DNA from: Dastarcus helophoroides
Taxonomy: Eukaryota > Arthropoda > Insecta > Coleoptera > Bothrideridae
Length of the DNA stretch: 64,000 nucleotides
Reading direction: 5' to 3'
Assembly (NCBI GenBank): GCA_028583605.1
Contig: CM053330.1
Span: 23,524,129-23,588,128, forward strand
Positions within the stretch are counted from its first letter, which is position 1. Each line of letters begins with the position of its first letter. This document shows positions 43,986 to 54,607 of the stretch, piece by piece. The notes beneath the pieces were generated by a model. It searched no databases. It had not been told where the DNA came from and worked only from the letters and a program-made list of their open reading frames with translations. The translations under genes and the position numbers were made by a program.

Positions 43986-44985
43986 AAGAGGGGTGAGAAA
44001 GAGATAAAAGAAAAGAGAGGAAGAAAAAAAGAGAGAAAATCGAAATTTCCAAAAAATTTTATATTTTCAGAAAAAATCGAAGTCTTCGGAAAAAGCAAAG
44101 GTTTTGAAAAGGTCGAAATTTTTAAAAAGGTCTAAAATTTAAAATAAAGTTCGGATTTTGGAATATAAACGAACCTTTCAACAACAAAAAAATAATGGAA
44201 CTTTTGAAAAAATCATAATATTGAATATTCAAAAAGATCAAATTTTCGAGAAAAAATAAAATTCTAAAAAATGTCAAACATTTTAAAAAGGTACGAAATT
44301 TTCAAAATAGTACAACTGTTAAAAAAAAGTTGAGACAAAAAAATTGGAAAAAATACGGAAAAAAAAATCTTCAAGAAATTTTGAAAAAAGGTCACCATTT
44401 TCAAAAAAAAAAGTGGTTGTTTTACAAAGCATCAAAATAAAAAAAAAAGTCGAACTGTTGAAATAAAACAAAATGTTTAGAAAAGGAATTTTTAAGGAAA
44501 GTCATAATTTACAAAACATACTGCAACATTTCAAGAAATCCGAACTTCTGAAATAAAAAGTCAAAATAAAAAAAAGTGAAAATTTCTAGTAAAATCGAAA
44601 TGTTTAAAATAAGAAGCATTTTTAAGAAAAAATGGTGATTTACACAAAAAAAAATTAAATTTAGAGAAAATGACACAATTATGAAGAACTAGTGTATGTT
44701 GACTGTCAGGCCACAACCGACAGGCCGCCCCGTAAGTGAGTGGTCACTATAAGTTAACAAGTCGAAATTTTAAAAGAAAGAAAATTTTCAAAATAAGTCA
44801 AAATTTTGAGAATTCAGAATCTTCAAAGTGGTAAAAATTCGGAAACGCCTACAAAAATGAAAGTTTCCAAAAAAAAATTCCTTACTTTCAAAAATGCCTC
44901 TTCTTAAAAAAATGGAACTTTCAGAAAGGTGGAAATTTTGAGAAAAAATCAAAAATTTTAAAATGAAATAGGACATGGCATGTTT
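43986..44985 (+). repeat. Degenerate AAATTTTCAAAAA array within hAT-type element
   Basis: A-rich units (AAAAAGTCGAAATTTTAAA) interrupted at 44,690-44,755 by GC-richer unique sequence (GTCAGGCCACAACCGACAGG). The purine strand is the same as in the adjacent microsatellite. Confidence 0.85.
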
Positions 44986-45215
44986 GAGAACCTTGGGGAC
45001 TTGCTGATGGTTTGCCAAAATGCATGCGCCGCTGTTAAAGAATTGATTATTCATCACCAAATCTTTTTACTTGTTATATTTTTTTAGTTAATAAACACGA
45101 GTTGCGGATGGCGAATGTTTTACAAGTTTTTTCTAATTTTTATTTTGACCTACAGAACCCCAAAAATTGAATCGCTTAACCACAGGTTCCGTGAAAGACA
45201 GTTTAAAGACCACTG

Positions 45216-45869
45216 AGTTTAATCTAACTGTACATTTCCAGCAAAAATAGAAATTCATTTTTATGCGAGCATTTTGCAATAAAGCAGCTAATTTGGACTG
45301 GATGTTGTATCATAGGAACAGATAATAATTATCTGTCATTTCCACCAACCTCATTAAGAATTACACTTGCGTTTTTCCGGTGATAAAGTCACATATTTTA
45401 TGGTAAATTACCAGTTATCCCGTGTTGGTTAAATTTTTACAAAGAATGATACTGATAAAATGCATTATACAAATGACGAGATAAACATGATATAAAAAAT
45501 ATTAATTCGCTTATTTTTAAATTAAGTATGTATAATAATTTCTACGACATGAACCATATCTAATAAGCATTTTGATTTTTGGTTCACTTTCTACCAACAC
45601 AAATTAGTAAATGAACAACAAACTATAACAGCGTTAAATCCTATTAGCTACCAATGACAAATTTTCTAATAATCGAAATACATTAGGCAACATTTTTTAT
45701 AATAAATTGGGCTTTTTCCACATTTTTTTTTTAGAAAATTTCTATACGCCTAAAAATTATAGCTTGTTCCTGTCCAAATTTAGATTTTAAAACCTTGACG
45801 ACGTGCCGCACTATCTTATGCTTTCGTTTAATGGGTGGCGTTTTCAAGGTGTGAAGAGATACTTTTTTT
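45216..45869. other. No gene seen
   Basis: AT-rich unique spacer; nothing supported. Confidence 0.4.
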
Positions 45870-47270
45870 TTAATTTTCGTATATTTCTTCAATTTTGGTA
45901 CTTTGTTTTTTTATAAATTTAGATATATTTTGCTGAATTTTTCGATTCTTCTTGCATAATCGCAATTTTTGCAAAAATTTAATTTTTTTCCTTTCTTCAA
46001 GTTCTCGACTTTTTTTGCATATTTTGCCGTTTTTTAAAATTTTCGACCGGCTGCAAATCTCAACCTTTTTCAAAATTATTACTTTTTTAAAAATTTTGAC
46101 TGACTGAAAATTTCGAGCTTTTTAAAAATTTTGACTTCATTAAAATCCAACGTTATTAAAGAATTCCACTTTTTTGAAAATTTCGAATTAAAAAAACGAG
46201 TTTTTACACAATTTCCACGTTTTCTAGTTTTTTATTGAAAATTTCAACTTTTTTGAGCTTAGACATTTAAAATTCACTTTTTTTTTAAATTAAAAATGTT
46301 TGTCAAAATTTTCATTTTTTTCAAAATATTGACTTTTTGTCAAAATTTTACCTAATTTTGGAATTTCTATCTTTATATTTCAAAATTTAGACTTTTTCTC
46401 ATGTTTTTAACTTATTTTGAAAATTTCGGTCTTTTTCAAAATTTGGACTTTTTTGAAAATTTCAACGTTTTCTCGAGGTTTTCACTATGATTTTAAAAAA
46501 TTCGAGTTATTTTTTAAAATTCGTACTTTGTCTTGAAATTTCGACTTTTCTGTAACTTTTGAAAACCTTTTGAATTTTTTTTTACATAAAATTTCGAATT
46601 TCTTTCAAAAGGTGTATTTTTTTTAATAATTCTGATTTTTTTCTCGAAATGATGATTTTCTGACTTTTTCACTGTTTTGTGAAGTCCAATTTTTATGAAA
46701 TTTGAGACTATTTTTAAAAATTTCAACTTTCTGAAAATTTTGACTTTTTTTTGTAAAAATTTCGATTTTAGATTTTCGCCTTTTTATATAAAATTTAATG
46801 TTTTTATAAATATCGACTTATTAAATAAATTCAACATTCCAAAATTTCGGCCATTTTCAAAACTTGTTTCAAAATTGTGACTTTTGAGAGAAATTTTTTA
46901 CTTTTCTTATACATTTTGGCTTTCTCGAAATTAATTTTTTCAATTGTTGCCTTTACTTTTTCAAGTTCGACTTTTTTGTAAATATTATTATCAGTTTTTT
47001 TGAAAAGTTCGACTGGTTCAAAATTTGGACTTTTTGAAAATTTTGGCGTTTCAAAATATCTACATACTATTATTTTTAAAATTTAAATTTTTTCAAAATT
47101 TCTACTTTTTTTCAGAATTTCAACTCTTTTAAAAATTTTGACTACTTCTAAAAATTTCGATTTGAGTATTGAGAATTTCCACTTTTTTTCTAAATTTCAT
47201 CTTCCTTTCAGAAGTTTTAATTTTTTGAAAATTTCAAATTTTGATATTTTTAAACTCACATTAATGATTT
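45870..47270 (-). repeat. Degenerate array, T-rich orientation
   Basis: Regular units such as GACTTTTTTGAAAATTTC and CGACTTTTTCAAAATTTTGA, about 18-20 bp apart, T-rich on the plus strand. This is one of the most regular blocks in the window. Confidence 0.9.
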
Positions 47271-48190
47271 AAATTTGAGATATTGCTAAGAATTATTGGA
47301 CTCACAATAAAAAAGTTAAAATTCACGTTTCAGATCGTATTCAAATTCAATTGAAATTTTCAGAAAAGTGGTGAAAACTATAAAAAAAAACCGATTATAA
47401 CTTCTGATTTCTAAATTTCAAGAAAAAAAGTCCGAATTTCTATTTTAAAATCGATATCTTAAGTTTAAAAAATTTCCAATTTTGATTAAAAGTTTATAAA
47501 AAGTAAAAAAGCCAACTTCAATGTTGAGAAAAATTCTAGCTAAAATTGACTTTAGGAAGAAAAGGAGTTTGAATTTAGACCAGAAGTTCAAAAATTAAAC
47601 GTTTGTGCAAAATAAATGAAATTATAACTTTAATTAACAAAAATTTAAAAAAAACTTAAGCTTTCTAAAATTGAAATCTTTAAAAAAAGGTCGAAATAAA
47701 AAATCAAAATTTTAGATTATAAACCTCAAAAATAGGAAGTTTAAATTTGGAATTTTTTTGAAAAACTTTTTTATTTGACGTTTTCTGTCAAAAGTTTGAC
47801 GTTTCCTGTCAAAAGTTTGACATTATTTTCAAAATTTCGACTTTAAACTTAGGACCTTCTACATTTTTTCTTGAAATTATCATTTTAAAATTCAAAATAC
47901 CAAGATTGCAACCGAAATTTTGAGAAAAAAGTCTCTATTTTAAAGTCAACTCAAAAAATATATAAAGAATTAAATGTACTCGAAATTTTAAGGCAAAATG
48001 TAGTTTTAAGGTAAGAGAAACTTTAAAACTTCAACTCGGGATTTCGAAGCAAAATTTTGGGAACAAAGTCAAAATTTTGATTTCTAGCTCAAAACGTCGT
48101 CAAAATGTTGAGAAGAAAAACAAACTTTTAATATAGTTTAAAAAAGTGGGTCACGAAGGGAAAGCATAAAAATAATCGGGCATGTGTTAG
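47271..48190 (+). repeat. Degenerate array, mixed to A-rich orientation
   Basis: Orientation switches near 47,270-47,340. Units become AAAAAGTCGAAATTTTGA-like and more diverged. A local tandem pair GACGTTTCCTGTCAAAAGTT sits near 47,775-47,815. Confidence 0.75.
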
Positions 48191-48245
48191 AGCATTTTGA
48201 AAAAGTGCTATAAACTAATATGACTGTCCAGTTATATACCGCGAG

Positions 48246-48624
48246 TACAAAAAGTTTTCTAATCTGCTGTTTCTTTTTGTCATTTTTACGTTTGTATGTT
48301 CCTTACTTGATCGGTATTTTAAACAGACAGGTGAAGAAACATAAATTTAAAAAAGATATTTTACTGACTTGATGTTACAATAGAAGAAAAGTCTTTTATT
48401 GTTTGAATTTTTTTTATTGTTGAATTTTATTGTTTTATTGCTGAATCCTACTTTTGAAAAGCCCAAAAAAGCAATCGTGCAAAAGCAGTCTATTCCAAGC
48501 AGTATTGCAGAATTTTTATGTCAAGGTTAAATGTCAATTTATTAAAGTACGAGTCAAGTAAAAAACATACGTGAGTATGTCAAAAAATGACAGCAGCACA
48601 CTAGATTAGAAAACCTTTTGTACA
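48246..48624. mobile_element. Inverted-repeat element (MITE-like) inside the long array
   Basis: GTACAAAAAGTTTTCTAATC at the left and the inverse of the right end, GTACAAAAGGTTTTCTAATC, both continue through TGCTG, TGTCATTTTT and TACTTGA words. The arms are about 75-85 bp and the total about 380 bp. It interrupts the 45.9-51.3-kb array complex. Confidence 0.75.
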
Positions 48625-48639
48625 CTTGATAGAATCGCC

Positions 48640-49540
48640 TGCATCCAATAAAAAAATCAATTTTAATGTTAAAATTTTGATAAAACATCTAAAGTTTTCA
48701 GAAAAAAAAAAAATTCTGATACTCTTTTAGGAAATTTTGACCTAGTTCTCAGATTTTCAAGTTTAGATATAAAGCCGAAATGTTGAAGTAAGCATTAGAT
48801 ATTTAAAAGTTAAAACCAAAATTATAAAGATTCAAAATTTGGAAAATCGATGTTTGATTGCAATCGCAATTACTGCGTTGGGTGCAATTTAATAAAGTAA
48901 TGCTAGCTTCGAAAATATTCATCTAAATAAAATAATGTAAAAGACAAATTTAATCTGCATTCTCTTCTTCAAGTTGTTTATTTGAAAAAAAATATTACTA
49001 TATGGTTCAAAAAGAATTTGAGTTTGTAGAATACTTTTAAGAAAACAAAAGTAAAAATTAAAAGTATAAACCCAAGAATTTGAGAGAAAAATAAGTTTTC
49101 AAAAAAAAAAACAATTTGCATTTTTTTCTTTAAATTACAGATTTACAATCGAAGTTTTACAAAAAAGTAAAAACTAAAACTACGAGTGCATATACTTAAA
49201 AATGTGCATATAAAAAAGTGCACATGAAAAATGAATTTAAAAAAAATTCCGAGAAAAATTCAAATTTCGAGATCAAAGTTGAAATTTCGAGTTTATATCG
49301 AAATAGAGGAAAAATATTGAAATGAACTGAAAAAATTTGGATTTAAAATCTTTTTCAACTTTATATTTGAACTTTAAAATGACAATTTCAAAAGAAGTTG
49401 AAATATTAAGCAGACAAGGTTAAAGTTTTCAAAATAGAGTCCACTCTCGATAATTTGAAATTCCAGGAACCAAAGAAAAAGTACAAATTACCGAAAGTTC
49501 AACATTATAACAGAATGGTGGATGCAGGTGATTTTCGAGG
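48640..49540 (+). repeat. Degenerate array, A-rich and strongly diverged
   Basis: A-rich units (AAAAATTCCGAGAAAAATTC, GTTGAAATTTCGAG) mixed with unique pieces. The weakest part of the complex. Confidence 0.65.
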
Positions 49541-49549
49541 TCTTAAAAA

Positions 49550-51300
49550 ATTTGGATTATTTTCGAAAAATTCCATTTTTTTAGTTCGAATTTTTTGAAA
49601 AGTGTAACTTTCTCAAAGATTCTATTTTTTTTAAATTTCGATTTTTTTTTGGAAATTTTAATCTTTCTCGAAAATATTGATTTTTGTCATAATTTTGACT
49701 TTTTTGTATTTTGTTTTTTTGCAAATTTTTGTCTATTTTTGGAAAAATTTGCGTTTTTGAACATTTCTACTTTTTTAAAATAGCTATTCTTTTAGAAAAC
49801 TTTAGCTTATAAAAATATTGATCGAAAAATTCAGTATTTCTTAATTTTGACTTTTTTGAAAGTTTTAACGTAGTTTTAAAATTTCGATTTTTTTCAAAAT
49901 TTGGACCTATTTCGACTTAACTTTTTTAAAAATTGAACATTTTGAAAACTACCTTTTCGCGTGTTCTGAATCTTTTGAAAATTAAATTTCTTTATACATT
50001 TAGGATCGACATTAAAATTTTTTCTAAATTAAATTTTTTAAGAAAATTTGCTTTTTCAACATTTTTACTCTTCAAAATTCCGATTTTTTCGGCATTTCTC
50101 CTCTACAAAATTTGGATTTTTTTTATTATTTCAATTTTTTTCAAATTTCAACTTTTCCGAAAATTCCAAATTTTTTGTTGTTAAAAATTTCGATATTTTT
50201 TGAAAGTTTTTGCTTTTAAACATTTCAACTTTTAAGCTATCAACATTGTTTAATTTCCACTTTTTTCAAGATTTTGACTTCCTTTCAAAATTTTGACTTT
50301 TTTTGAAAATTTTGTGACTCAAAATTTCAATTTTTTTGAAAGTTTTTTATTTATTTTCATAATTTTCACATCTTCTAGAAATTATATCTTATTTTATAAT
50401 TCAAGTTTTAATGTTCGAAAAATGCTTTTTATTTTGAAACATTTATTTTACTGAAAATTTTGACTCCTTTCAAAATAGTGACCTTTGGAATAATCGTTTT
50501 TCAGAATTTTCTTGAAACTTTGGCCTTTTTTTTTGTAAATGTCGACCCTCTGGAAGAGTTTACTTTCTTATAATTTTCTTTTCCAAAAATTTTTTGTTTT
50601 GAAAATACTTGACTTTTTTTAAAAACGTTTTTTAAAATTTCGACTTTTGTTACAAATTCTTCAATAGTAGTCTTTTTTTGCAAATTACAAAATTTTGTCT
50701 TTAAAACTTCGATTATTTTAAATTGTGACATTTTTCTAACTTTCAACTTTTAATGTTTTCATGGTTTTTTTTTTTCTAAAAACTTGATTTTTTTTCGAAA
50801 ATTCGACTACCAAATATTTGGACTTTTTACAAAAGTTAACCACCTTGAAATTTCGCCTTTTGCAATCTTTCTGACATTTTTTCGAAATGTTCTTCTTTTC
50901 AAAAATTTGATCCTTTTAAAAATTTTGATTTTTTCAAAATTTTGATTCTTTTTTAAAAGTTCAATCTTTTCCAAGGCTCCACTTTTTCCAAAATTTCAAC
51001 CTTTTTTCAAAAGTTCGACTTTTTTCAAAATCTGAAAATTTCAACCGTTTTGAACAATTCGAATTTCTCAAAATTTCGATACTTCGTCAAGACTCTTTTC
51101 CTTTCCTTTCTCTTTTTCTCTTCCCTTTCTTTTCTCTTTATCTTTTCTTTTCTTCTTTCTCTTTGTCTCCTATTCTTTGTCCTCTTCCTCATCATCTTTC
51201 ACTTCCGCTTTCTTTTTAATTTTAAGACAGCTTCAATTTTTTGAAAAACCCGAATTTCTTTAGAAAATGTTGACTTTTTTTGAAAATTAAAGTTTTCTTT
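49550..51300 (-). repeat. Degenerate array, T-rich orientation, ending in CTTTTC-rich tract
   Basis: T-rich units (TTTTTGAAAATTTTGACT-type) run 1.7 kb. At about 51,090-51,200 they grade into a pyrimidine tract of CTTTTCTTTC type, the complement of the purine tracts attached to other arrays. Frames here give Phe/Leu-rich nonsense proteins. Confidence 0.88.
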
Positions 51301-51860
51301 CTTTTACTATGAAGTTTTTACGTGTTATTTCACCGCAGAATTATTCTTATTTCGTAAGATACAAAATTCGTTAATTTTGGAACATTCCCTCTTCGAGTTT
51401 CTACTTCCATCACTGACAGGAGTTCAAATAACCAAGAGGGGGTGGGCATAAAATTGAAATAAACAAAAATGTAATCAAATTTCGTGATTTTTATTTCACA
51501 ACATTTGTAACATATTCAAATGTACATTTTAAAAAAAAATTTCTTAATTTTCATTTGAATGAACGACTTCCATCCATCATCAAAGTATCCACGCTGGAGG
51601 ACTTCTGGCCTAGTGTGACCAGTTTGAGAGAGACGCATCCAAGGGACATTCTTCAGTTTCTCAATAAAATTGGGCGGCTGAATAAATGACCAAATGCGCC
51701 TCAATCACAGAGATAACGCAATGGGACCAAAAAAGGTGGCCAAACATATGTAACAAAAGATTTCGGAAAAAAATTGACAATGAGAGTAATATAAAAAAAA
51801 TAATAGTGTGTTCGATTCATTAAAAATGCTTTCCTTAGAATTTAATTAACAAAAAGCAAC
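51301..51860. other. No gene called; one unassigned minus-strand frame
   Basis: Between the array and the transposase relic. The minus strand at 51,704-51,516 encodes WSFIQPPNFIEKLKNVPWMR and HTRPEVLQRGYFDDGWKSF. It looks compositionally like protein, but I do not recognise it. It could be a small exon or part of the transposon tail. Confidence 0.35.
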
Positions 51861-52145
51861 ATTCAAGTTCCTTTGGTGGCACCCAATTTTCTCCTGACTT
51901 GTTGCATCAAGTGCTGGGCGGACAGATTATCTATTTCTCGAAATTTTTGCGATTTGGCATCGTAACCGTTCTTCATTTCCGATTTTCCACCATTTATGAT
52001 AGATCTTTGTATCCAATATTGCCCGTAAGTTTTCAATTGGGCGTGTATATGGAACATTTAGAGGATTTATGGATTCAAAAGGAATGTTGTGAGCCTCTAA
52101 TAAATCTTTGGGTATTCTTCTTCGAATTTTCAGTTTATACACTAT
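51861..52145 (-). pseudogene. Mariner/Tc1-like transposase C-terminal relic
   Basis: The minus strand reads HNIPFESINPLNVPYTRPIE followed by NLRAILDTKIYHKWWKIGNE and ERLRCQIAKI. After a frameshift near 51,945 it reads FREIDNLSAQHLMQQVRRKL. This matches the tail of insect Tc1/mariner-type transposases (NPPNVPQARPIExFWxxLxxKVY..GW.A.....L..RI, then EID...LM..VR.KLR). The catalytic third acidic residue would lie just upstream and is not preserved. A dead fragment. Confidence 0.85.
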
Positions 52146-52555
52146 AACTTCGTAAAATATATGACAAATATGATATCGAATGTTAAATTAAGACATTTTT
52201 ACAGGTTTGATTTCAGTGACTAACTTATTTTCTATTACTTCGAAGCGAAAACTTTTGTTACAGTGCTGGCATAAACTTTAGGCAACCCGCCCTAAATCCA
52301 GACTTCCACCTATCATTGTCCAATATATTTTCGACAGTGATAAGAGCTAAGACTTCAGTTTATAGAGAGTAGGAAAACCTGACTAAATTATAGAATGTCG
52401 GCGAGCAAGATGCTATTCCCACAACTTCAAATTACCGATGGTACCAAATTATATTGATTTTTTTGAATTTATCAAGTATTTTTAAAGGAACCGGGAACAA
52501 ACTTCAGATTCTCGAGAAATTTAAACCAACGAGTATCAAATTATCGAGAGTTGAC
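52146..52555. other. No gene seen
   Basis: AT-rich spacer between the transposase relic and the next array. Nothing supported. Confidence 0.4.
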
Positions 52556-53420
52556 TATATTTCAAAATAATCAAATTTGCAAAAAAAGTCAACATCTTGA
52601 TAAACAAGTTAAAATTTGACAAAAAGAATAAAATTTTGACAAAATTGTCTCGAATGTGCATTATACAATTAAATTGTTAAAAGTTCCCAATTTAAAAGGT
52701 TAGCTTTTAAACAAAAAATTGAAATTTCCAGGAAAACAAGAATTGTTTAAAAAGTCGAATTTTCAAAAGTTCGATATTTTGAGAAAAAATAAAAATTTTT
52801 AAAAAAATCGAAATTTTCAAAAAGATCTAAATTAAAAAAAAGTAGAAATTTTCCAAGAAGATCGAAATATTGAAATAGACTGGAATTTTAAAAAAAGGTT
52901 CTCATTCTGAAAATGTCAACAAAGTTAAAATATTGATGATAAAAGATCGAAACTTGAAAAAAATATTGAAATTATGAAGAAAGATTTTTTTTAAATAAGA
53001 GTAAAATTTACATAAAAGTCGAAACTTCAAGGAAAAACTTCGTCAAATAATCAAAATTTTAAACAAGATTCAAAGCGTTCAAAAAGGTGATCGAATTGAT
53101 AAAAAACTCAAAATATTGAGAAAAACATTCTCAATGTAGACAAAATTTAAAATTACAATATTTTTTCCAAAAAAAGACCAATTTTCAAAAAAAGTCGAAA
53201 TTGTGAAAAAAAGTCGATATTTAGCAAATAAGACAAAATTTAGAATAAGGCGAAATTGTTGAGAGCTGAAATGTTCAAAGTATAAGCCCAAATTTGAAAT
53301 TCGAAATTTTCAAAATAAGTCAGTTTTCAAAAAATTCCAAAATGTTTAAAACTGTCAAAAATTTTAGTAAAAATCAAAAAATCAATTTTTTTTCAAAAAA
53401 CAAAAATTTTAAGTGTAAAT
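52556..53420 (+). repeat. Degenerate AAATTTTGA array
   Basis: A-rich units (AAAAAGTCGAAATTGTGAAA, AAAAAATCGAAATTTTCA) about 860 bp long, lying between the transposase relic and the family-2 ribozyme element. Confidence 0.85.
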
Positions 53421-53525
53421 TAATACTGAGATATACGAGTTAATTAGGATGCAACTAAAATCTAATTTCAATTAGAATCTAATGAAATGAGATTTTAATC
53501 GCAAAGATCACGTAATGAGGCGAAA

Positions 53526-53710
53526 AGCTTGTATCACGGGCTGCATCGCAACATCCATTGATACAAGCATTCTCGGCGTGACAAGTTAAATGTTCTGCAA
53601 TTAAACAGTCAAACGTGCCGAAAATTTAAAATATCTGCAACCACAACCGTAGACTAATTTCGGCCTTCCTTGGCCTCATCAATACGGTACGGTCGTTATA
53701 AGCACTTCTA
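53526..53710 (-). mobile_element. Ribozyme-bearing retroelement fragment (family 2)
   Basis: Contains GCATCGCAACATCCATTGAT, GCATTCTCGGCGTGACAAGT and the ribozyme motif. The first two words match the arms and loop of the inverted repeat at 21.7-22.0 kb, and the third matches 21,553-21,597. So both loci carry the same element. No coding region remains. Assignment to Penelope-like elements or retrozymes rests on the ribozyme type. Confidence 0.65.
53646..53688 (-). ncRNA. Hammerhead ribozyme, family 2, copy 2
   Basis: Minus strand, 5' to 3': stem I strand ACCGTA (53,688-53,683); TTGATGA (core, first C changed to T); stem II GGCC, loop AAGGAA, GGCC, a perfect 4-bp stem; GAAA (53,661-53,658); TTAGTC; TACGGT, a perfect partner for ACCGTA. 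Cleavage would fall after the C of GTC at 53,652. The other copy has C at the first core position, so the ancestral core was CTGATGA. Type I architecture with minimal stem III, as in Penelope-like elements. Confidence 0.78.
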
Positions 53711-54242
53711 ACTGAAAGCCGCTAGTCAGTCGTTAAAGTATCCGAGAGATTAAACTCCCATTGGGTTACTTGTAACGTAATAAACAGTTAAAAGGAGTTA
53801 TTTTGTCTTAAAAAATTCTAACCTCTTTGCATAAATAAGACGCGGAAGAAACACTTGACAGATCAACCAAAACTGTCAATAAGTAACGGCATATTTTTTC
53901 ACTACGTCCTTTTCTAACAAAAAATCACAGCACTCTTGATGACTTTTTTATTTGAACGCCCAATATATGTAATACGATTTTAATCATTTTACTCATTTGT
54001 TTTATCCACAGCATAAAAAAACCTAATTCTAATAATTAGTTTAATCAGTACTTACTATACACTACGTCATATATCTTTGTTGATACTTTTGTATACATCC
54101 TTTATTAAAGTTATGGTCTCTATCTACAGATAATTCAACAGGTATGCACAAAATACACATGGAAATTTAACAAAATTTCCAAGAATGCCGTAGATAAACA
54201 TTAATTTGACATAAAACATTCAAGATAAACAAAGATACTCAC
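53711..54242 (-). other. Start of Src42A intron 1 (coding)
   Basis: Unique AT-rich DNA downstream of the Src42A exon donor. Because no later Src42A exon is visible anywhere to the left, this intron appears very long, or the remaining exons lie outside the window. Confidence 0.5.
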
Positions 54243-54607
54243 GGTTCGGCTTCTATGCTTTTCAATTTGGCGACATAATTCGATGGGATGTAGCCTTCTT
54301 GTCTCGTTTTTTTGCTCCTGGCCAGCCACCAGTCTCCTTGGGTATCGTTCAAAATTTCTAAATGCTCGCCTTTTCTGAATCCAAGATCTTCGTCGGTTCT
54401 CGCATCGTAATCATACAGGGCTACGAAAATTTTAGGGCTGGGCACGTCGGGTTCGGGGTTGGAAGCGATAGGCCTGATAACCTCCGAAGGAGGAGTCGGT
54501 ATCGGGTTGGTTTGCAAGCTGTTATCCTCGATATTGTTGCCGTTTATCCTTTCCCTGTTTTTGTCGAGTCGATCGCTCGTCGAAGGGCTACTAAAACAAT
54601 TGCCCAT
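54243..54607 (-). CDS. Src42A: Src42A, first coding exon (myristoylation site and SH3 domain)
   Basis: 121 codons plus two bases, ending in a consensus donor (CC|GTGAGT). The protein starts [16 protein letters not shown]: Gly2 is the N-myristoylation site and Cys4 a likely palmitoylation site, anchoring the kinase to the plasma membrane. Residues 8-58 are a low-complexity unique region. Residues 60-116 are an SH3 domain with the hallmark [15 protein letters not shown], a GDWWLARS segment and [11 protein letters not shown]. The end, SIEAEP, is the conserved exon border before WYF of the SH2 domain. In insects Src42A is the Src-family tyrosine kinase acting in epithelial junction, JNK and receptor signalling. 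The SH2 and kinase exons are not found to the left within 50 kb. I start at the MGN Met because an upstream in-frame Met (54,628) would block myristoylation. Confidence 0.96.

Larger units (their letters stand above)
43080..45215. mobile_element. 2.1-kb hAT-type element carrying microsatellite and array
   Basis: The left end is CAGTGGTGTTCAAACGTTGA and the inverse of the right end is CAGTGGTCTTTAAACTGTCT. Both continue with a TCACGG-ACCT word. Flanks GTTTGATC (43,072-43,079) and GTTTAATC (45,217-45,224) agree at 7 of 8, with a one-base offset on the right, so an 8-bp duplication is likely but imperfect. Inside are the purine microsatellite and an A-rich array. No transposase frame. Confidence 0.75.

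Noticed and set aside
43352..44098. 248-codon Leu/Ser frame and Arg/Glu-rich frames on the other strand
   Set aside because: The (GGAGA)n tract is free of stops in several frames at once; these are not genes.
45870..51300. Many Phe/Ile/Lys-rich frames of 60-85 codons
   Set aside because: All fall inside the AAATTTTGA arrays, change with orientation of the array, and have no motif.
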